A stretch of 64,000 nt of DNA, taken from contig JAHQWK010000001.1 in the NCBI GenBank assembly GCA_029856145.1, forward strand, positions 372,001 to 436,000. The letters run 5' to 3'. The notes beneath the pieces are model-generated. The model had not been told where the DNA came from. It was given only the letters and a program-made list of their open reading frames with translations, and ran no database searches. Both the position numbers and the translations under genes were made by a program. Source of the stretch: Promethearchaeia archaeon (GTDB taxonomy: Archaea; Asgardarchaeota; Lokiarchaeia; Sigyniarchaeales; SOKP01). This document shows positions 9,090-18,540 of the stretch, one piece after another. Each line of letters opens with the position of its first letter. Position 1 is the stretch's first letter.

Positions 9090-10088
9090 TTATATTCTTT
9101 CTAATTCTGGTGGAATATAGCCAAATGTATTAAAAAATCTTTTCCTTACCATATCGCTATTAAAATTTTGAGTTTGAGCTCCAGTTGTTTCCACTACAAA
9201 AGATCCAATTATTGCGCCTAATCGGCATGCATCCAATAGAGTCATATCTAAAGTTAAACCCGTTAGTATTCCAGCACGATATCCATCTCCTGCACCAGTA
9301 GTATCTTCGATCTTATTGGGGGCCGCAATAGGAATATGAACTTTAAAAATCTTATCATTCTCATCTTTATAAATCAATTTAGATCCTTTAGATCCTTCTG
9401 TTATTATAATTGCTTTGACATGTTCAAGAATATTCTCTTCAGTTAACTCGGATTTCTCTTTTATTTGATTTATTTCATGATTATTTCCAATTAATATTTC
9501 TGATTTCTTGAGCAGTTCTATTAAATTATCTTTTTTGAAAAGTGGTGTCACTTGGCCAGGATCAAATATAGAGGGGATTTTTAAATCACTTAACTGAAGA
9601 GCAAAATTAGCCATAGCTTCTACACTCTGTGTTGAATTTATAGCATAAACAAACTCTTCTGGATTTGAAATTTTCTCTTTTAGATCAATATCCTTACATT
9701 TATCTAAAGCACCACCATGAAAAATAATCATTTGATTAGATTTAATATCATTAACTATGTAACAAGCAGCAGTGAAAAGATCTTCATGCACATCAATGAG
9801 TAATTCAACGTTTTTAAATTGTTTTAAATGTCCCATATATCCCAAACTCTCAAAATCATCTCCTACCGAACCAAATAAAGAAACTTTTGCAATATTTAAA
9901 AGCCCTAGATTATAAGCAATATTACCGGCAGTTCCTCCAAAAAATTGATAACGACTGTCTGCTGTAACAGTACTTTGATATTCTTCCTTATCGTGATTGA
10001 TAGATACCGCGTTAATAAAATTCTCTTTAAAGGCCATAATATAATCAAAAGCCAATGATCCAAGAACCAGAACTTTGTTTTTTACCAT
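9090..10088 (-). CDS. PfkB-family carbohydrate/nucleoside kinase (adenosine kinase-like)
   Basis: 332 residues. Contains both PfkB signatures: FFGGTAGNIAYNLGLL (49-64) and the catalytic DTTGAGDGYRAG (262-273). The family phosphorylates sugars or nucleosides with ATP. The Y-F-F-GG-T-A-GN pattern and the setting between apt and MTA phosphorylase suggest an adenosine/nucleoside kinase similar to archaeal nucleoside kinases, but a sugar substrate cannot be excluded. Convergent with apt and divergent from mtnP. Confidence 0.85.
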   Translation of the reverse strand: MVKNKVLVLGSLAFDYIMAFKENFINAVSINHDKEEYQSTVTADSRYQFFGGTAGNIAYNLGLLNIAKVSLFGSVGDDFESLGYMGHLKQFKNVELLIDVHEDLFTAACYIVNDIKSNQMIIFHGGALDKCKDIDLKEKISNPEEFVYAINSTQSVEAMANFALQLSDLKIPSIFDPGQVTPLFKKDNLIELLKKSEILIGNNHEINQIKEKSELTEENILEHVKAIIITEGSKGSKLIYKDENDKIFKVHIPIAAPNKIEDTTGAGDGYRAGILTGLTLDMTLLDACRLGAIIGSFVVETTGAQTQNFNSDMVRKRFFNTFGYIPPELERI

Positions 10089-10239
10089 GAAATATTAAAT
10101 TAATTTTTAGAAATATATTTTACACTAATCAATATTATGTTTAAACTTTATAGAATTTGGCAGCAACGAGTAAGTTTAATAACAAATAATTTATAAAATT
10201 TTAAATTTAATACTTTAAAAACTGCATAAGTTGAAAATT

Positions 10240-10989
10240 ATGGCAAAAATAGGAATAATTGGTGGCTCAGGATTAGATAATCCCGACATTTTAAAGAGTG
10301 CTATAGATATACATGTTGATACACCATATGGAAAGCCTACTTCCCCTTTAAGAATTGGGAAGATTAATGATGTTGATGTGGTTCTCATAGCAAGACATGG
10401 AAGAGAGCATATAATTCCTCCCACACAAGTAAATTATAGAGCTAATATACAAGCATTAAAAGATCAAGGGTGCTCCCATATCCTTGCAACAACTGCTTGC
10501 GGGAGTTTAAGAGAAGAGATAGATAGAGGTGATCTAGTTATTCTCGATCAATTTATAGACTTCACCCGTCTCAGAAAAATATCTTTTTTTGAAGAATTTG
10601 CCCCTGGAGATATGAAGCATACACCAATGGCTGATCCTTATTCAGAAAAATTAAGAAAAATTCTTATTGAAACTGCTAAGGAGCTGAATCTTAAACATCA
10701 TGAAGCTGGAACAGTTGTTACCATTGAAGGTCCTAGATTTTCTACAAGAGCAGAATCAAATATGTTTCGGATATGGGGTGCTGATGTGATAAATATGAGT
10801 ATCGCTCCTGAGACTATTTTAGCAAACGAAGCCGGTATTCCATATGCCGCTGTTGCTATGTCTACAGATTATGATTGCTGGAAAGAAGATGAAGCTCCAG
10901 TTACTTGGGAAGAGATATTAGAAATATTTGGCAAAAATGTTGATAGTGTTATCGCTTTATTAACAAATGCTATTAGTAAAATAAAATAA
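10240..10989 (+). CDS. mtnP: S-methyl-5'-thioadenosine phosphorylase
   Basis: 249 residues from the ATG at 10240; an in-frame TTG at 10231 would add three residues. Cleaves methylthioadenosine (from polyamine or other SAM reactions) to adenine and methylthioribose-1-phosphate; the adenine can feed Apt encoded 1.2 kb upstream. Motifs: MAKIGIIGGSGLDNP, LIARHGREHIIPPTQVNYRAN (in part), ATTACGSLRE, TVVTIEGPRFSTRAES and VINMSIAPETILANEAGI, all typical of the PNP/MTAP family II. The INMSIAPE block (archaeal MTAP usually has NMTxxPE) contacts substrate, so a broader nucleoside specificity is possible. Confidence 0.93.
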   Translation: MAKIGIIGGSGLDNPDILKSAIDIHVDTPYGKPTSPLRIGKINDVDVVLIARHGREHIIPPTQVNYRANIQALKDQGCSHILATTACGSLREEIDRGDLVILDQFIDFTRLRKISFFEEFAPGDMKHTPMADPYSEKLRKILIETAKELNLKHHEAGTVVTIEGPRFSTRAESNMFRIWGADVINMSIAPETILANEAGIPYAAVAMSTDYDCWKEDEAPVTWEEILEIFGKNVDSVIALLTNAISKIK

Positions 10990-11176
10990 CTATTAACTTT
11001 CTTGGTAACTGTTTCCTATTTTTTTTCTTCTTGAACCAATAATGATTAATTAATATAAAAAAGAAGTCTTTATTGCTATTTTTAGGAATTTTTAAAAAAG
11101 TTGATATTTCTTAATTGTTTTTTTAAAATAATATGTTTTTATGATATTTAGAGCTAATTTTTAATTTCTTTAAAAT

Positions 11177-12484
11177 ATGACAAAAATATCCTTTTTGGGA
11201 AGTTGCAGAGAAGTTGGGCGTTCATGTATTTTAGTTGAATCAAATAGTGGCTCAAAATGCTTATTAGATTATGGTATTAGATTCAATAACGATAATAGAC
11301 TACCACTTAAAGCAGATTTATCTAATTTGAAATCAATTGCTCTTACTCACAGTCATGTGGATCATTCAGGAGCATTACCATTTATATATAAAACACATAA
11401 AGTTCCATTCTTTACTAATTCAATTTCACTAGAAATTGCTGAACTCTTAATAAGAGATATGATAAAAATTTCAAAATTTCCATATCCATTTGGTTTCAGA
11501 GAATTAGATCTTTTAAGGCAAAATTCTTATTTTCTTAAGAATGGTATTCGTCAAAAGATAGATGATAATTTTTTTATAACTTTTATTGATGCTGGGCACA
11601 TACCTGGAAGTGTTTCAATTTTACTTGAAGTCGATAATAAACGTATATTTTATTCTGGAGATATAAATACTCAAAAAACTAATTTAATCAATCCTGCTAA
11701 TTATATGGATGTACCTGAATTGGATGCTTTGATTATTGAGTCCACTTATGCTTTAAAAGAACATCCCCCAAGAAAATTACTTGAGGAAAAATTTATAGAG
11801 AAAGTTATTGAGATTACTGAAAATGGTGGGAAAGTCTTAATTCCTGCCTTTGGTGTTGCTCGTTCACAAGAAGCGTTGTTGATTTTAGAAAAATACAACT
11901 ATACTGGTAAAATTTTTATAGATGGACTAGCTAGAAAAGTCTCTAACATCTATTTAGAGTATCCAGAGTTTATTAAAGATATAAAAGCTTTTAGAAAAAT
12001 TCTAAAGAAGGCTGAATTCATCTTAAAGAAGAAAGATAGATTGCATGTAAAAAAATCAAAGGGAGTTATTATATCTCCTTCTGGTATGCTTAAAGGAGGT
12101 GCCGCAATAGACTATATAGAAACAATCTTAAACGATCCAGCATCAGCTGTTTATTTAGTAGGATACCAAGTGGAAGGAAGCCCTGGTAGGGGTTTATTAG
12201 ATACGGGAATTTTTGAATTTAAAGAATCACGAAAGAAAAAAAATATGTTTAATAATTTTCAAATTGAAGCGAAATGTGATTATGATTATTTTGATTTTTC
12301 TAGTCATGCTGATAGTTTGCATCTTTATAAATACGTAGAGAACCTAGAATTTCGAAATAAAAATCATAATAATATATTTTGCATTCATGGTGATAATAAA
12401 TCAACTACAACATTTGCAAGTGAATTGGTGAAAAAAGGTTATAATTCAGTTGCTCCAGAAATTGGAGAAATTTATAAATTATAG
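11177..12484 (+). CDS. Beta-CASP metallo-beta-lactamase nuclease (CPSF/Cft2-like)
   Basis: 435 residues. The metallo-beta-lactamase core has HSHVDHSG at 58-65 (two-zinc site), DAGHIPGS (motif 3), YSGDIN (motif 4), then the beta-CASP insert with LIESTYA, PAFGVARSQE and ISPSGMLKGG, and the final DFSSHAD and IHGD motifs. This is an RNA-processing endo/exonuclease of the archaeal CPSF2/RNase J superfamily. There are no N-terminal KH domains, so it is not the CPSF1 (FttA) termination factor. Monocistronic, convergent with the DHH protein. Confidence 0.88.
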   Translation: MTKISFLGSCREVGRSCILVESNSGSKCLLDYGIRFNNDNRLPLKADLSNLKSIALTHSHVDHSGALPFIYKTHKVPFFTNSISLEIAELLIRDMIKISKFPYPFGFRELDLLRQNSYFLKNGIRQKIDDNFFITFIDAGHIPGSVSILLEVDNKRIFYSGDINTQKTNLINPANYMDVPELDALIIESTYALKEHPPRKLLEEKFIEKVIEITENGGKVLIPAFGVARSQEALLILEKYNYTGKIFIDGLARKVSNIYLEYPEFIKDIKAFRKILKKAEFILKKKDRLHVKKSKGVIISPSGMLKGGAAIDYIETILNDPASAVYLVGYQVEGSPGRGLLDTGIFEFKESRKKKNMFNNFQIEAKCDYDYFDFSSHADSLHLYKYVENLEFRNKNHNNIFCIHGDNKSTTTFASELVKKGYNSVAPEIGEIYKL

Positions 12485-12508
12485 ATTTTTAACTTGCTTC
12501 ATTCTTAT

Positions 12509-14029
12509 TTATTTTCCATGTAACTGCTTTCGAATTGCTAAATTACAATTTTCTAAATAAATTTCTACTTTATCTACGGGGATTTTTGTACCAGCAGCTG
12601 GTGGGTGACCTCCTCCTAATACATCTAAACCTGTTTGTTCACATGCTTCTCTAATTGCTTTTGAAAGATTTACTCCTTTATTCACAATCATTTGATGTGC
12701 TCGCCCAGAAACTTTATAGACATTTTCATCTTCTCTTTTTGCTAGGCCAAAAATAGGTTTTGATATATCAAATCCTTCACTGTTTTCAAAAACCAACATT
12801 GAAGCAATTGTTCCAACCATAGTATCTGGAATAATATCTTCAGCGAGAAAATATTGAATGTATTCCTTTTGTTGAATTTTATTATTATCTTTAAGCCATA
12901 TAAGACTCTTGAATAGTGTTTTTTTGTAATTTAAAAGAATCTCTTGAGATTTTTGATAAGAACTTTTTCTATCACCCATAGCTATAGCAATCCCTAATGA
13001 AGCATGATTTAATCGTCCACAAGCATTTAAGAGATTGGAAAACTCCGCGGCATCATATAAATCCGTGCCTACTGCTTCATTTTTTAATAGGAATCTATTT
13101 ATAATTAATTTCTCAATAATTTTACTAGGTTCAATATCAAGTTTTAAGGACCCATATTCAATGATAGCAGAAGAAATCTTTTGTTTCTCATCATTATTAA
13201 GCTCATTTAGAGCCTTTATATTACCTTTTGAATTTTCCATTAATATCCCTAAAGTTTTTAAAAATATTAAAGTTCTATTGACATCACCAGTTAACCCTGG
13301 TAAATTTATTTCCTTAGAATATGCAATTGCTTCATTTAATGGTTTTATTGAAGAAAAATTCAAATCACTTTTTATTTCAATAAATCCGAAATTCTTAGCA
13401 TCATCTAAAATTAGTGAATTTAAACCAAAAAATGATTTATTTGGGCCTTGATTTTGAATATCCCCAATAGCTCCAATAATTGCATTACATGACAAGTCAA
13501 TATTATTTTCATTTAAACATTTTGCAAAAAAATAACTTAATCCTGCCCCAGATACCTCTGAACTTCCATCAAATCCATAAAAATAAGGATTCACGTGCCA
13601 TTGATAAGTTTTATTAAAGATTTCTTTGAGTAAATCAGTATCTTCTTTAGTGGATATATTCTGTGGAAGATGATGATCTAGTATGATAAAAGAATTAAAT
13701 TTTTCTTTCAATATCAATTCATTTTGAAGTTCTAGGTATTGACCACTTCCAAAATCAGTAAAAATTAAAAATTTATTAAGACTCTTCACATCTTTCGAGA
13801 TATTACTGATAGTTTCTTTTTCTAATTGTTTTAAAACAGTAATCTGAAATGGAAGATTTTCTCGAATGAGAGCTTTGCCTAGAATTGCTCCTCCACTTAA
13901 TCCATCAGCATCTAAATGAGTATATATATGAATAGATGATTTATTTTCCTGAATAGAATCAATAAATTTATTCCTTACAATCTTTATAGCTTTATAGAAT
14001 TTTTCAAATTTATTCGTCAATTTCTTCAT
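12509..14029 (-). CDS. DHH-family phosphoesterase, RecJ/GAN-like
   Basis: 506 residues from the ATG at 14029; an in-frame TTG at 14047 is less likely. DHH domain motifs: HLDADGLSGG (38-47), FTDFGSG, ILDHH (116-120) and GAIGDIQNQGP. The C-terminal DHHA1 domain carries GRAHQ and LGGGHPPAAGTKIP. This arrangement is that of archaeal RecJ-like single-strand exonucleases (such as GAN, linked to the replisome). It could also process short oligonucleotides. Intact, no missing catalytic residue seen. Confidence 0.85.
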   Translation of the reverse strand: MKKLTNKFEKFYKAIKIVRNKFIDSIQENKSSIHIYTHLDADGLSGGAILGKALIRENLPFQITVLKQLEKETISNISKDVKSLNKFLIFTDFGSGQYLELQNELILKEKFNSFIILDHHLPQNISTKEDTDLLKEIFNKTYQWHVNPYFYGFDGSSEVSGAGLSYFFAKCLNENNIDLSCNAIIGAIGDIQNQGPNKSFFGLNSLILDDAKNFGFIEIKSDLNFSSIKPLNEAIAYSKEINLPGLTGDVNRTLIFLKTLGILMENSKGNIKALNELNNDEKQKISSAIIEYGSLKLDIEPSKIIEKLIINRFLLKNEAVGTDLYDAAEFSNLLNACGRLNHASLGIAIAMGDRKSSYQKSQEILLNYKKTLFKSLIWLKDNNKIQQKEYIQYFLAEDIIPDTMVGTIASMLVFENSEGFDISKPIFGLAKREDENVYKVSGRAHQMIVNKGVNLSKAIREACEQTGLDVLGGGHPPAAGTKIPVDKVEIYLENCNLAIRKQLHGK

Positions 14030-14118
14030 TTTATATAGAAGTAGCAAAATTAATAATATATTATATTAAATTATCAAATTAATAATAAATACTCAATTAA
14101 AAAAAGTAAATTTAATAA

Positions 14119-14132
14119 GGTGAAATTAAGTG
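14119..14132 (+). promoter_or_regulatory. Ribosome-binding site GGTG, 7 nt before the mch GTG start
   Basis: GGTG at 14119-14122 followed by 7 nt and the GTG start codon at 14130. It fixes the start of mch and gives the reference spacing for the genes with ATA starts. Confidence 0.7.
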
Positions 14133-15125
14133 CATCATGTAAGGATAAATGATTTAGCAAGACAAATCGTTGAAGATATCGTCGAAAATAAAGATCATTA
14201 TAATGCAGAGATTCATAAATTAGATAATGGAGCAACCGTTCTTGATATGTCTAAGGCATCTTGGACTGGAGGAAAATTAGTTGGAGAAATATGTATGGGA
14301 GGTTTAGGGACGATTGAATTTTCTTCTTATAATTTAGATGGTCATTTCATACCTAGTGTTAATGTTTATACTTCAGAACCACTAATATCATGCATGGCTT
14401 CTCAGTTGGCAGGATGGAGCATTAAATTAAAAAAAGATATTGAAAAGGATGGTCAAATAAAGAAAAAAGTAGTTTTTCAATCCCTAGGATCTGGACCCGC
14501 TCGAGCTAAGAGTAAAGTAGAGAAAATATTTGATGAATTGGATTATACAGATGATTCGAATTGTGCCGTTATTGTTTTTGAGACTCCAAAATTGCCAAAT
14601 GAAGAAGTAATGGATATTGTAGCTAAAAAATGTGGTGTTGATTCAAATGATACATATGCTGTTTGTGCTCCAACAGCGTGTTTGGTAGGTTCTATACAAG
14701 TGGCTGCTAGAATTGTAGAAACTGGAATCCATAAATTACATGAAATTAAATTTCCATTAAATCTAATAAGTGATGGTTTTGGTAGTGCTACAATCGCTCC
14801 TATTGCCCAAGATGATCTTGGTGCAATGGGACGTACAAACGATTCAATAAGTGCTGCTGGTTTAACATATTATAATATTCATGTTGAAAAAGAACGAGAA
14901 GTTGAGTTATTTGAACTGCTTAAAAAAGCACCCGCGAATACATCTTCTAGTTATGGAAAACCGTTTTTTGAAACCTTTAAAGCTGCAGATTATAAATTTT
15001 ATGATATTGATCCAGGATTATTTGCTCCAGCAATATATACGGTCACAAATACTAAAACAGGGAATTGCTTAACTGTTGGAAGAGTAAATAATGAACTTTT
15101 AAAACAATCTTATGGATTGGATTAA
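14130..15125 (+). CDS. mch: Methenyltetrahydromethanopterin cyclohydrolase
   Basis: 331 residues, within the family range of ~315-325. Interconverts formyl-H4MPT and methenyl-H4MPT, the step between Ftr and Mtd. The sequence shows GGKLVGEICMGGLG near 50-63, VNVYTSEPLISCMASQLAGW, SLGSGPARA, CAPTACLVGSIQVAARIVET and IAPIAQDDLGAMGRTNDS, the conserved Mch blocks. Starts with GTG after an ideal GGTG ribosome-binding site. It is 7 kb away from ftr/mtd, so not in one operon, but completes three consecutive steps of the pathway in this window. Confidence 0.96.
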   Translation: MHHVRINDLARQIVEDIVENKDHYNAEIHKLDNGATVLDMSKASWTGGKLVGEICMGGLGTIEFSSYNLDGHFIPSVNVYTSEPLISCMASQLAGWSIKLKKDIEKDGQIKKKVVFQSLGSGPARAKSKVEKIFDELDYTDDSNCAVIVFETPKLPNEEVMDIVAKKCGVDSNDTYAVCAPTACLVGSIQVAARIVETGIHKLHEIKFPLNLISDGFGSATIAPIAQDDLGAMGRTNDSISAAGLTYYNIHVEKEREVELFELLKKAPANTSSSYGKPFFETFKAADYKFYDIDPGLFAPAIYTVTNTKTGNCLTVGRVNNELLKQSYGLD

Positions 15126-15210
15126 GGATAAGCCAAAAAGTTTTAAGAAAAAATAACAATTTTATTTAATTCTTAATTTTCATGGTTTTTTTAACAAAAA
15201 TAAAGAAAGA

Positions 15211-16278
15211 TCACATGTTCATTAGTTCTTCTTCATACTTAATAATCTCATCATTAGAGATATCTCTATCAAATTTAATCTTTTTCTGAATTCCTAAGTA
15301 GGCACAAGCAAGTTTGGCAGCAGCAGCAACTTCTGCCTTTTTAAGAGTGATAGAATATTCATCTTGTTGAATTGGATCTTCTTGATAAAGACTTTCTTGA
15401 AATTTCTTATCCTGAACTCGAAGAACACGGTCAATTTTCATTTTATATAACAACGAAGCCATTTTATTGGCAGCTTTAAAAGGCAATTGATTTTTAACAA
15501 CCAATCGTATAATATTATTTACATCAAAATAATTTAGAGTCTCAAATTTAGCCCGCAGAAAACTTTTAAGATTTTCAGAATTCTTTTCACATTCAATTTC
15601 CATCCAATCATGTATGGCCAGTTTTCTTCTAAAAAATATTAATTCCCAATCAATATTTAGTTCCTTTAATAAATCAAATATCATATCATCATTGGATTTC
15701 CTCGATTCTATTATTATATAAAGCTGAAGTCCATAGTACTTATGTTCTTGTTGAAGAAAAAATCCTCTTTGTTGCATAGAAGCAAGGATTAGAACTTTTA
15801 TGGAATATACATTTTCTGAAAGATTCTTTTTCTCGCAATTTAGATATATAACATTACCCTCCTCACTGATAAATTCGCTATCTAAAAAGCCTAAAATACT
15901 TTCCTTGTTATCCTTGATAAAAGCCATTAATCCACTAAGAGTTGGTTTCACATCAAATTTAATCAAATCATTTTCTTCAATTGTCACATAATCGTGGAAA
16001 TTACTACCAATTGCTAATTTAATGGAATTTAATTTAAGTTCTTTATCACTACCAAACACCTTCTGAAATGCATCATTTATCGGAAAAACCTCTTCTTCCA
16101 AAATTTTTATATCCGCAATAGAACTCTCATAAGGTTCTGGTTCATTTAACATTTTATTCAATACTGGTGCTTCCGAAGCATCAACCTCGATCTCATAAGA
16201 TTTTGCTAAATCTTTTCGAATAATATAGAAAGACCTTTTCTTTTTAGTATAGATAGAAAGTGATAGATAGTCATCCAA
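15211..16278 (-). CDS. Hypothetical protein, 355 aa
   Basis: A good coding frame on the minus strand convergent with mch. No signal peptide or membrane segment. It appears as a mixed alpha/beta soluble protein: residues 1-120 rich in short strands, 150-230 with VIYLNCEKK and LQLYIIIESRK strands, and a helical end containing EVAAAAKLACAYLGIQKKIKFD. No catalytic motif or known family was recognised. Possibly a lineage-specific Asgard protein. Confidence 0.7.
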   Translation of the reverse strand: MDDYLSLSIYTKKKRSFYIIRKDLAKSYEIEVDASEAPVLNKMLNEPEPYESSIADIKILEEEVFPINDAFQKVFGSDKELKLNSIKLAIGSNFHDYVTIEENDLIKFDVKPTLSGLMAFIKDNKESILGFLDSEFISEEGNVIYLNCEKKNLSENVYSIKVLILASMQQRGFFLQQEHKYYGLQLYIIIESRKSNDDMIFDLLKELNIDWELIFFRRKLAIHDWMEIECEKNSENLKSFLRAKFETLNYFDVNNIIRLVVKNQLPFKAANKMASLLYKMKIDRVLRVQDKKFQESLYQEDPIQQDEYSITLKKAEVAAAAKLACAYLGIQKKIKFDRDISNDEIIKYEEELMNM

Positions 16279-16543
16279 TACTGCCCGAAATTTTTCTATA
16301 AATTTACCTTCTGAATTTACTGACCCAATCTTTCTTCTTCGAATTATAAATCAACCAAATATTGTTAAAAATATCTTACTTCTATTAATTAATGTATAAA
16401 ATTTTTATCTTAAATTCTTATCTAAAATGTAATATAAGATTATTAATTAAAAAATAAAACACATTAAAGGGAAAGTAATTTTTTAAAATAAAGTTTGGAG
16501 ATCAATTTTTGCCCATAAAATAAGTCTTCTTTATATTACATTC

Positions 16544-16711
16544 TTATTCTAAGAAATAAATCTCTCCCTTCTTAACATATACGATTGTAGAACCGAAATT
16601 ATTACGTATGGTGTACTTATCTCCTTGGACATCTAATATTTCTATAGAATAAGACATTCTTCTTTGCTTCATTATGTCTTCAATAATTTTTTTTTCTTCT
16701 TGTGCATCCAT
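16544..16711 (-). CDS. Small conserved-looking hypothetical protein, 55 aa
   Basis: Short frame starting MDAQEEKKIIEDIMKQRR and ending KKGEIYFLE. A charged helix is followed by a compact beta region (SIEILDVQGDKYTIRNNFGS), which reads like a small beta-barrel or SH3-like fold. Codon use matches neighbours, and the flanks are non-coding. It lies 265 nt upstream of the 355-residue orphan on the same strand, too far to call an operon. Function unknown. Confidence 0.55.
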   Translation of the reverse strand: MDAQEEKKIIEDIMKQRRMSYSIEILDVQGDKYTIRNNFGSTIVYVKKGEIYFLE

Positions 16712-17282
16712 GATTTTGAGTTATTAATCACTGCAAAAAAATTTTATTATTTTATTATTTGATCAAGAAAAGAAATTAGCGAATTTTAAGTCAAAATCAG
16801 CTTTCTTTTTAATAAAAATTAAAAATAGATAACAGTTTTAATTATAAAATTATATCAGGTATTTATAATAAATTTAGACTAATATTCAATCAATATGTTA
16901 AGAAAATTAAATAAAAGTAAAGCATAGGATCGAAAGTTCATTGATTATGCACATTATAAATACAACTTTAAGCGATAAAAAGATATATTCATCCAAATTT
17001 TCAATTAGGAAAACTTTATGCAATGTTAAAAAATCTATGAGAAAAAACTCTTTCCATCAAAATCCTTGTATTTATCCCCTCTTTAGAAAAATTAGAATTA
17101 ATAAAATTCATTGTAGAATTAATAACCTCAATTTTATAGTTTATTGTCCTTATTAAAAAATCGATTTTTTTTTATTAAATCTTACATATTTTTATATATT
17201 AAAAAACATGTTTATATAAAACATATGTTTCTTAAACTAATAGAATTGTCTTAAAGCTTTATTCTTTTATATCTGATATAAC
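16712..17282. other. Intergenic region with no convincing gene
   Basis: 571 bp, very AT-rich. The longest frame (16941-17156, 71 codons) has atypical composition and no recognisable pattern, so it is not called. The right end holds the promoter and palindromes of the GT4 gene (listed separately). No structured RNA was seen. Confidence 0.6.
17204..17230 (+). promoter_or_regulatory. TATA box flanked by two perfect palindromes, upstream of GT4 gene
   Basis: AAACATGTTT (17204-17213) and AAACATATGTTT (17219-17230) are perfect palindromes of the same type that overlap both ends of TTTATATAAA (17211-17220), a good archaeal TATA box. The start codon of the glycosyltransferase is at 17283. A dimeric regulator bound here would block or position TBP, so this is a candidate operator. 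Confidence 0.5.
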
Positions 17283-18533
17283 ATGGTTAAACAGAAATTA
17301 GATATTGGATTTTTCACCTCGATGTATTCACAAGTTAATGGTACTGCCATTGCTTGCAGAAATCTTGCTGAAGGTATCGCAAAATATACAGGACATAACG
17401 TTCATGTATTCGCACCGGGTATCCAAAGACCTAAAACCAAATCAAAGAATCTACACCTCTACAACTTTTTTGGTGCGAAAATTGGGTCTAAAACTGGTTT
17501 TGTACTAAGTTTTCCGATACACAAATATTTTTTCTGTTCCCATGATTATCTAGATATGGTACATATTCATACACATGCCAGTTATGGGTCTATGGCAATT
17601 AATTGGGCAAAATATTTGGGTATTCCAATGACTGGAACCCATAATTCTCCGCTTAGTTATTATACCGCACAATATATTCCCATCTTTGGTAAACTTCTTT
17701 CGAGGATGGATTGGGTATGGCGCTATGAAAGACATATCTTAGATAAATATGACCTTGTTTCGGTTCCAACTAAATCTAAAAAAAATTTACTTAGAGATCA
17801 AAGATTTAAAGAACCAATTGTATGTTTAACTAATGGTATTTCAGATTTATATTTTAAAGATGTAAAAGAAAATGGAATACGAGATAAATATAATTTGGAC
17901 AATAAAAAGATTCTTTTATATGCTTCTAGATTGTCTCCTGAGAAGCATCAATTAAGTATTATTAAATCATTTAGAAAAATCCAAAAAGAAGTACCAGATT
18001 CACATTTAGTTCTTGTAGGGAGTGATGGACCTTCTAGTTCTCATGTTAAGAAGTTGATTAAGAAGAAGCATTATAAAGATATTGTTTCTTACTTGGGTCG
18101 AGTACCTTTTACAGATCTATTAAAATTGTATAACACGGCAGATTTAGCTTGCCTTTGGTCATGGATTGAAGCGGAAGGTTTAGTTTTGATTGAAGCAATG
18201 GCACAAGGAACGCCTTGTGTAGGTGCGAATGCTATCGGAATTTCAAATGTAATTAGGCATGGAAAAACAGGATACCTTGCCAATGATCTTGACGATTTTA
18301 AGAATAAAGTGGTAAAAATATTTAAAGATGATGATTTAAGAGCAGAGATGGGCATGAATGCTAAAATGCTAGCTCGAAATTATCGAATATCTAAGGTAGC
18401 TAAAACTTGGATAAAACTCTATAAATTTACAATAAATGAACTTTACCCACTGCGTTATTATAAAAAAGAAAGAAAAGAACGAGTTGAATTGGTTAAGGAA
18501 TTTGTTCACAAATTACCTATTGTTTCATTTTAA
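17283..18533 (+). CDS. Glycosyltransferase family 4
   Basis: 416 residues. N-terminal Rossmann domain with a donor/acceptor loop (GFFTSMYSQVNGTAIACRNLAEGI; first part quoted only as pattern) and HIHTHASYGSMA, then the C-terminal GT-B domain with LLYASRLSPEKH, LVLVGSDGPS, VSYLGRVPF and EAEGLVLIEAMAQGTPCVG. The EAEGLVLIEAMA block is the E-x7-E motif of GT4. It resembles bacterial/archaeal enzymes that glycosylate diacylglycerol or inositol lipids, so a role in membrane glycolipid or surface glycan synthesis is plausible. Monocistronic with its own promoter. Confidence 0.88.
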   Translation: MVKQKLDIGFFTSMYSQVNGTAIACRNLAEGIAKYTGHNVHVFAPGIQRPKTKSKNLHLYNFFGAKIGSKTGFVLSFPIHKYFFCSHDYLDMVHIHTHASYGSMAINWAKYLGIPMTGTHNSPLSYYTAQYIPIFGKLLSRMDWVWRYERHILDKYDLVSVPTKSKKNLLRDQRFKEPIVCLTNGISDLYFKDVKENGIRDKYNLDNKKILLYASRLSPEKHQLSIIKSFRKIQKEVPDSHLVLVGSDGPSSSHVKKLIKKKHYKDIVSYLGRVPFTDLLKLYNTADLACLWSWIEAEGLVLIEAMAQGTPCVGANAIGISNVIRHGKTGYLANDLDDFKNKVVKIFKDDDLRAEMGMNAKMLARNYRISKVAKTWIKLYKFTINELYPLRYYKKERKERVELVKEFVHKLPIVSF

Positions 18534-18540
18534 ATTCTCT

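Noticed and set aside
13035..13451. 138-codon plus-strand frame within the DHH gene
   Set aside because: Shadow of a gene with clear DHH and DHHA1 motifs on the minus strand.
16941..17156. 71-codon reading frame
   Set aside because: Composition unlike neighbouring genes, no start context and no pattern of domains; probably spacer.
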